Source: Pachyseris speciosa
Lineage: Eukaryota; Cnidaria; Anthozoa; Scleractinia; Pachyseridae
Assembly (NCBI GenBank): GCA_016490735.1
Contig: JAEMWC010000032.1
Location: 1,857,501-1,921,500, forward strand
DNA: 64,000 nt
Reading direction: 5' to 3'
Notes under the pieces: generated by a model
Databases searched by the model: none
Seen by the model: the letters and a program-made list of their open reading frames with translations, nothing else
What the model was told of the DNA's origin: nothing
In this document: positions 61,811-64,000 of the stretch, piece after piece
Layout: each line of letters opens with the position of its first letter
How positions within the stretch are numbered: position 1 is the stretch's first letter
Translations under genes and position numbers: made by a program

Positions 61811-62411
61811 GGGAAACTGAAGCAAAGCTTTAGTAGCATGAAGAGGCTCAAGACGCCACTTCTAGCGTTCTGTCAATGCGAGGTTGTGAACGCTATGCGC
61901 ACTTATATTTTACATAGCCTCGGGATTTCGGCGTATTTTTCGTGGAGATGTAAATATGTACTCATTAATTTGTATTTATAACAAGAGCAAACCTAAAGGA
62001 AACTTAACTAGGGCACAATTACGTCATTATTTTTTCACGGTAAAAACACACACATCAGGAATTACAAATTCTCTATAACATTATGCTGGAATTTTCAAGA
62101 CTGATTTCCTGTAAGTTGGATCGTTCACCACTTCAGTCGATCCGACTCAGACCGGGAAACTGAAGCAAAGCTTTAGTAGCATGAAGAGGCTCAAGACGCC
62201 ACTTCTAGCGTTCTGTCAATGCGAGGTTGTGAACGCTATGCGCACTTATATTTTACATAGCCTCGGGATTTCGGCGTATTTTTCGTGGAGATGTAAATAT
62301 GTACTCATTAATTTGTATTTATAACAAGAGCAAACCTAAAGGAAACTTAACTAGGGCACAATTACGTCATTATTTTTCACGGTAAAAACACACACATCAG
62401 GAATTACAAAT
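61728..62411. repeat. recent 343-bp tandem duplication
   Basis: Copy 1 (61728-62070) and copy 2 (62071-62411) are identical by eye apart from the length of one T run (62029 region), beginning CTCTATAACATTATGCTGG and ending CAGGAATTACAAA. Confidence 0.85.
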
Positions 62412-63475
62412 GTAAATAAATATTACTATTTCTATAATAAAAACCAATTTGTCACTAGCAATTATATAGTACACTAATAGAAGAAAATTAAAGCCTGTTT
62501 TTCATGGATGCCGTGTTAGAATAAGTTACCAAACGTCGAATATTATTTAAAGACGTTGCTTGTCTATCGTCAGAGGGCAGACAACTATAACTAAAGCTGT
62601 ATACATAATAAGGATACCTCACAAATTAATGTGATCAAGTAAGCTGAAGCCACTCTAAGGGCACTAAGGCCACATGGTAGCGGGCATTACCCCTTAAATC
62701 TATCAAATCAAAGATTGAGCCCATGCATTAGCAGCCATGGACAGCTGGTTCGGCCTTGTTAGGCCTTATCAGCATGGCATGGCTAATGCCCGATTTCTAT
62801 TTTTATAAAAGTCACAGGCCCGTAGACAGGTGTTTGCGTGAGGAGGTGCGTGCGAGTTTCGAGGGGGGTCCGGGAGCATGCTTCCCCGAGAAATTTTGAA
62901 AAATTTGACCGTTCAAGACTTCATTTTGGCGTTTTGAAGGACGTTACATAGAAAATCAGAAAGTCAAAATCAAACGTAAAAACGTCAATACTCAAGGTTT
63001 TTGCAGCGGTATTGGGTTTCTCCTATTTTGGCTTCGAGCTGTATCTGAAATAGTCTTCCAGCAATTTAATCTGGGTATCGACATAGCAGGAGATCACAGA
63101 GCGGACATAAAATGAAAACGGCTCAGTAAATTGGGTTTTATTTGAAACTACACAATAAGCGAGTCAGGACGCGAGTACTACAGTTACTTTGCGTTTACCT
63201 TTTTTGTAATAACTTACTGGTAAACAGACTTTCGCGGCCCGTGGACTGGAGTGCTTACGCACCCATCGCACACCCCTTCCCTACAGGCCTCAGTCAGTAC
63301 TTGGCAAAGGAACAAAGCTTATTCTCCGAAACTCGCAAAAATGTAAGAGGTAGTGACTTCACTTCGTGAGATGAATTTTGAAGATAAACAACCGGGAGCA
63401 AGGCTATTTACAGATTTGTAGACCATCTTAGCTTTTTAATTTTACGACCAGTTTTTAAATTGTCTTAGTTTAATT
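62412..63475. other. no gene seen; one dispersed repeat copy
   Basis: 62620-62790 is the reverse-orientation copy of the 15692-16070 repeat. The remainder has no supported gene. Confidence 0.5.
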
Positions 63476-63610
63476 AAGCGGCCGTCGCTTAGCGACGAGC
63501 CGCTTCTTGCATTACCCTTTTTTTAAGCGGCCGTCGCTTAGCGACGAGCCGCTTCTTAAATTACCCGTTTTTTTTTTTTTAAGCGGCCGTCGCTTAGCGA
63601 CGAGCCGCTT
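63476..63610. repeat. three copies of a GC-rich 30-bp hairpin
   Basis: AAGCGGCCGTCGCTTA then GCGACGAGCCGCTT, at 63476-63505, 63525-63554 and 63581-63610. Each folds as a 13-bp stem with one bulged A and a TTA loop. Copies are identical and each is followed by CTT...ATTACCC(G) and a T run that lengthens from 7 to 13 or more. Confidence 0.85.
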
Positions 63611-63880
63611 CTTAAATTACCCGTTTTTTTTTTTTTTTTAGTTTTTTTTGTCGCGGTGTCCGCCGAGAGGCCCGTGCCCCTCTCGGCCAGAGGAAGAAAC
63701 AAATAAACAAGAAATTCTGCGAGAATTAGAAGCGGCCATTTTGACCATCCGAGCCGGAGTAATGCACAGGATAAGTTCAAGTTGATCGTAATTCAATTTT
63801 TGTCACCTTTCAGTTGGCATGACAGTCAATTCGTCACTCCGAATGATAAAGGATTTAAAATTCGTCCTTGCGTAAATAGA

Positions 63881-63965
63881 AGGTTTTGGTGGCCTAGTGG
63901 GTTAGGCCGCTCTTTTCACATTGTAATGAGAGCTTAGGGTCAGTGGTTCAAGCCTCCACAAAGCG
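63881..63965 (+). repeat. tRNA-like SINE head
   Basis: D-arm GGCC-TAGTGGGTTA-GGCC, an anticodon-like stem GCTCT...AGAGC, and a B box GGTTCAAGCC, followed by a T-rich stretch at the window end. Acceptor pairing is poor, so a tRNA-derived SINE or pseudogene is more likely than a working tRNA. Confidence 0.5.
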
Positions 63966-64000
63966 AAGTGTTTTTTCTTTGATCTCTTTTTTTTTTTCTA

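Noticed and set aside
63881..63965. Functional tRNA gene
   Set aside because: D-arm and B box are good but the acceptor ends do not pair convincingly; SINE head preferred.

Overview
The window is metazoan nuclear DNA. It has a four-exon gene with GT/AG introns, tRNA-derived SINEs, microsatellites, fold-back repeats and long non-coding stretches. One SINE (7168-7395) resembles short repeats I know from stony corals and sea anemones, so an anthozoan cnidarian, probably a coral, is my best inference; no host species marker is visible.

Layout: 1-11,900 is gene-poor repeat-rich sequence. 11,944-16,775 holds a type II membrane sulfotransferase of 342 residues. 18,202-18,656 and 37,160-38,349 are two halves of one copy of a multi-copy host gene family, split by element 1. 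Element 1 (18,662-37,149, 18.5 kb) and element 2 (40,812-60,052, 19.2 kb) are two different Polinton/adintovirus-like integrated DNA viruses only 3.7 kb apart. 60,053-64,000 is repeats again.

Both elements have long terminal inverted repeats beginning AGTAGTATAGT and short target duplications (GCAATT, 6 bp, exact, for element 2; TCTGT, 5 bp, for element 1). Both carry family-B DNA polymerase, retrovirus-like integrase, packaging ATPase, major capsid protein, penton-like protein, basic core protein with adenain-like protease, a zinc-ribbon plus phospholipase-A2 minor capsid protein, and collagen-like fibre proteins. In both, the capsid block has the same gene order, diverging from the ATPase and fibre genes, but its direction relative to the polymerase is reversed between the elements. 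The polymerases carry different accessory nuclease-like segments, so the elements belong to separate lineages.

Element 2 is the better preserved: its 1295-residue polymerase is open, and it adds a VLTF3-like late transcription factor, a BRO-N/nuclease protein and an integrase fused to the minor capsid gene. Most of its genes are preceded by TCTAA(C/T/A) about 10 bases before a TATATG-type start. A textbook -1 frameshift signal (slippery GGGAAAC, 6-base spacer, 8-bp stem-loop) sits where the zinc-ribbon ORF meets the minor-capsid ORF, and element 1 has the same -1 relation there on an A10 run. Nearly all other gene breaks are also -1 steps, which suggests single-base deletions, either from decay or from long-read consensus error. 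Element 1 additionally has in-frame stops and a lost polymerase start.

All calls come from reading motifs and ORFs by eye; no database search or alignment was run.
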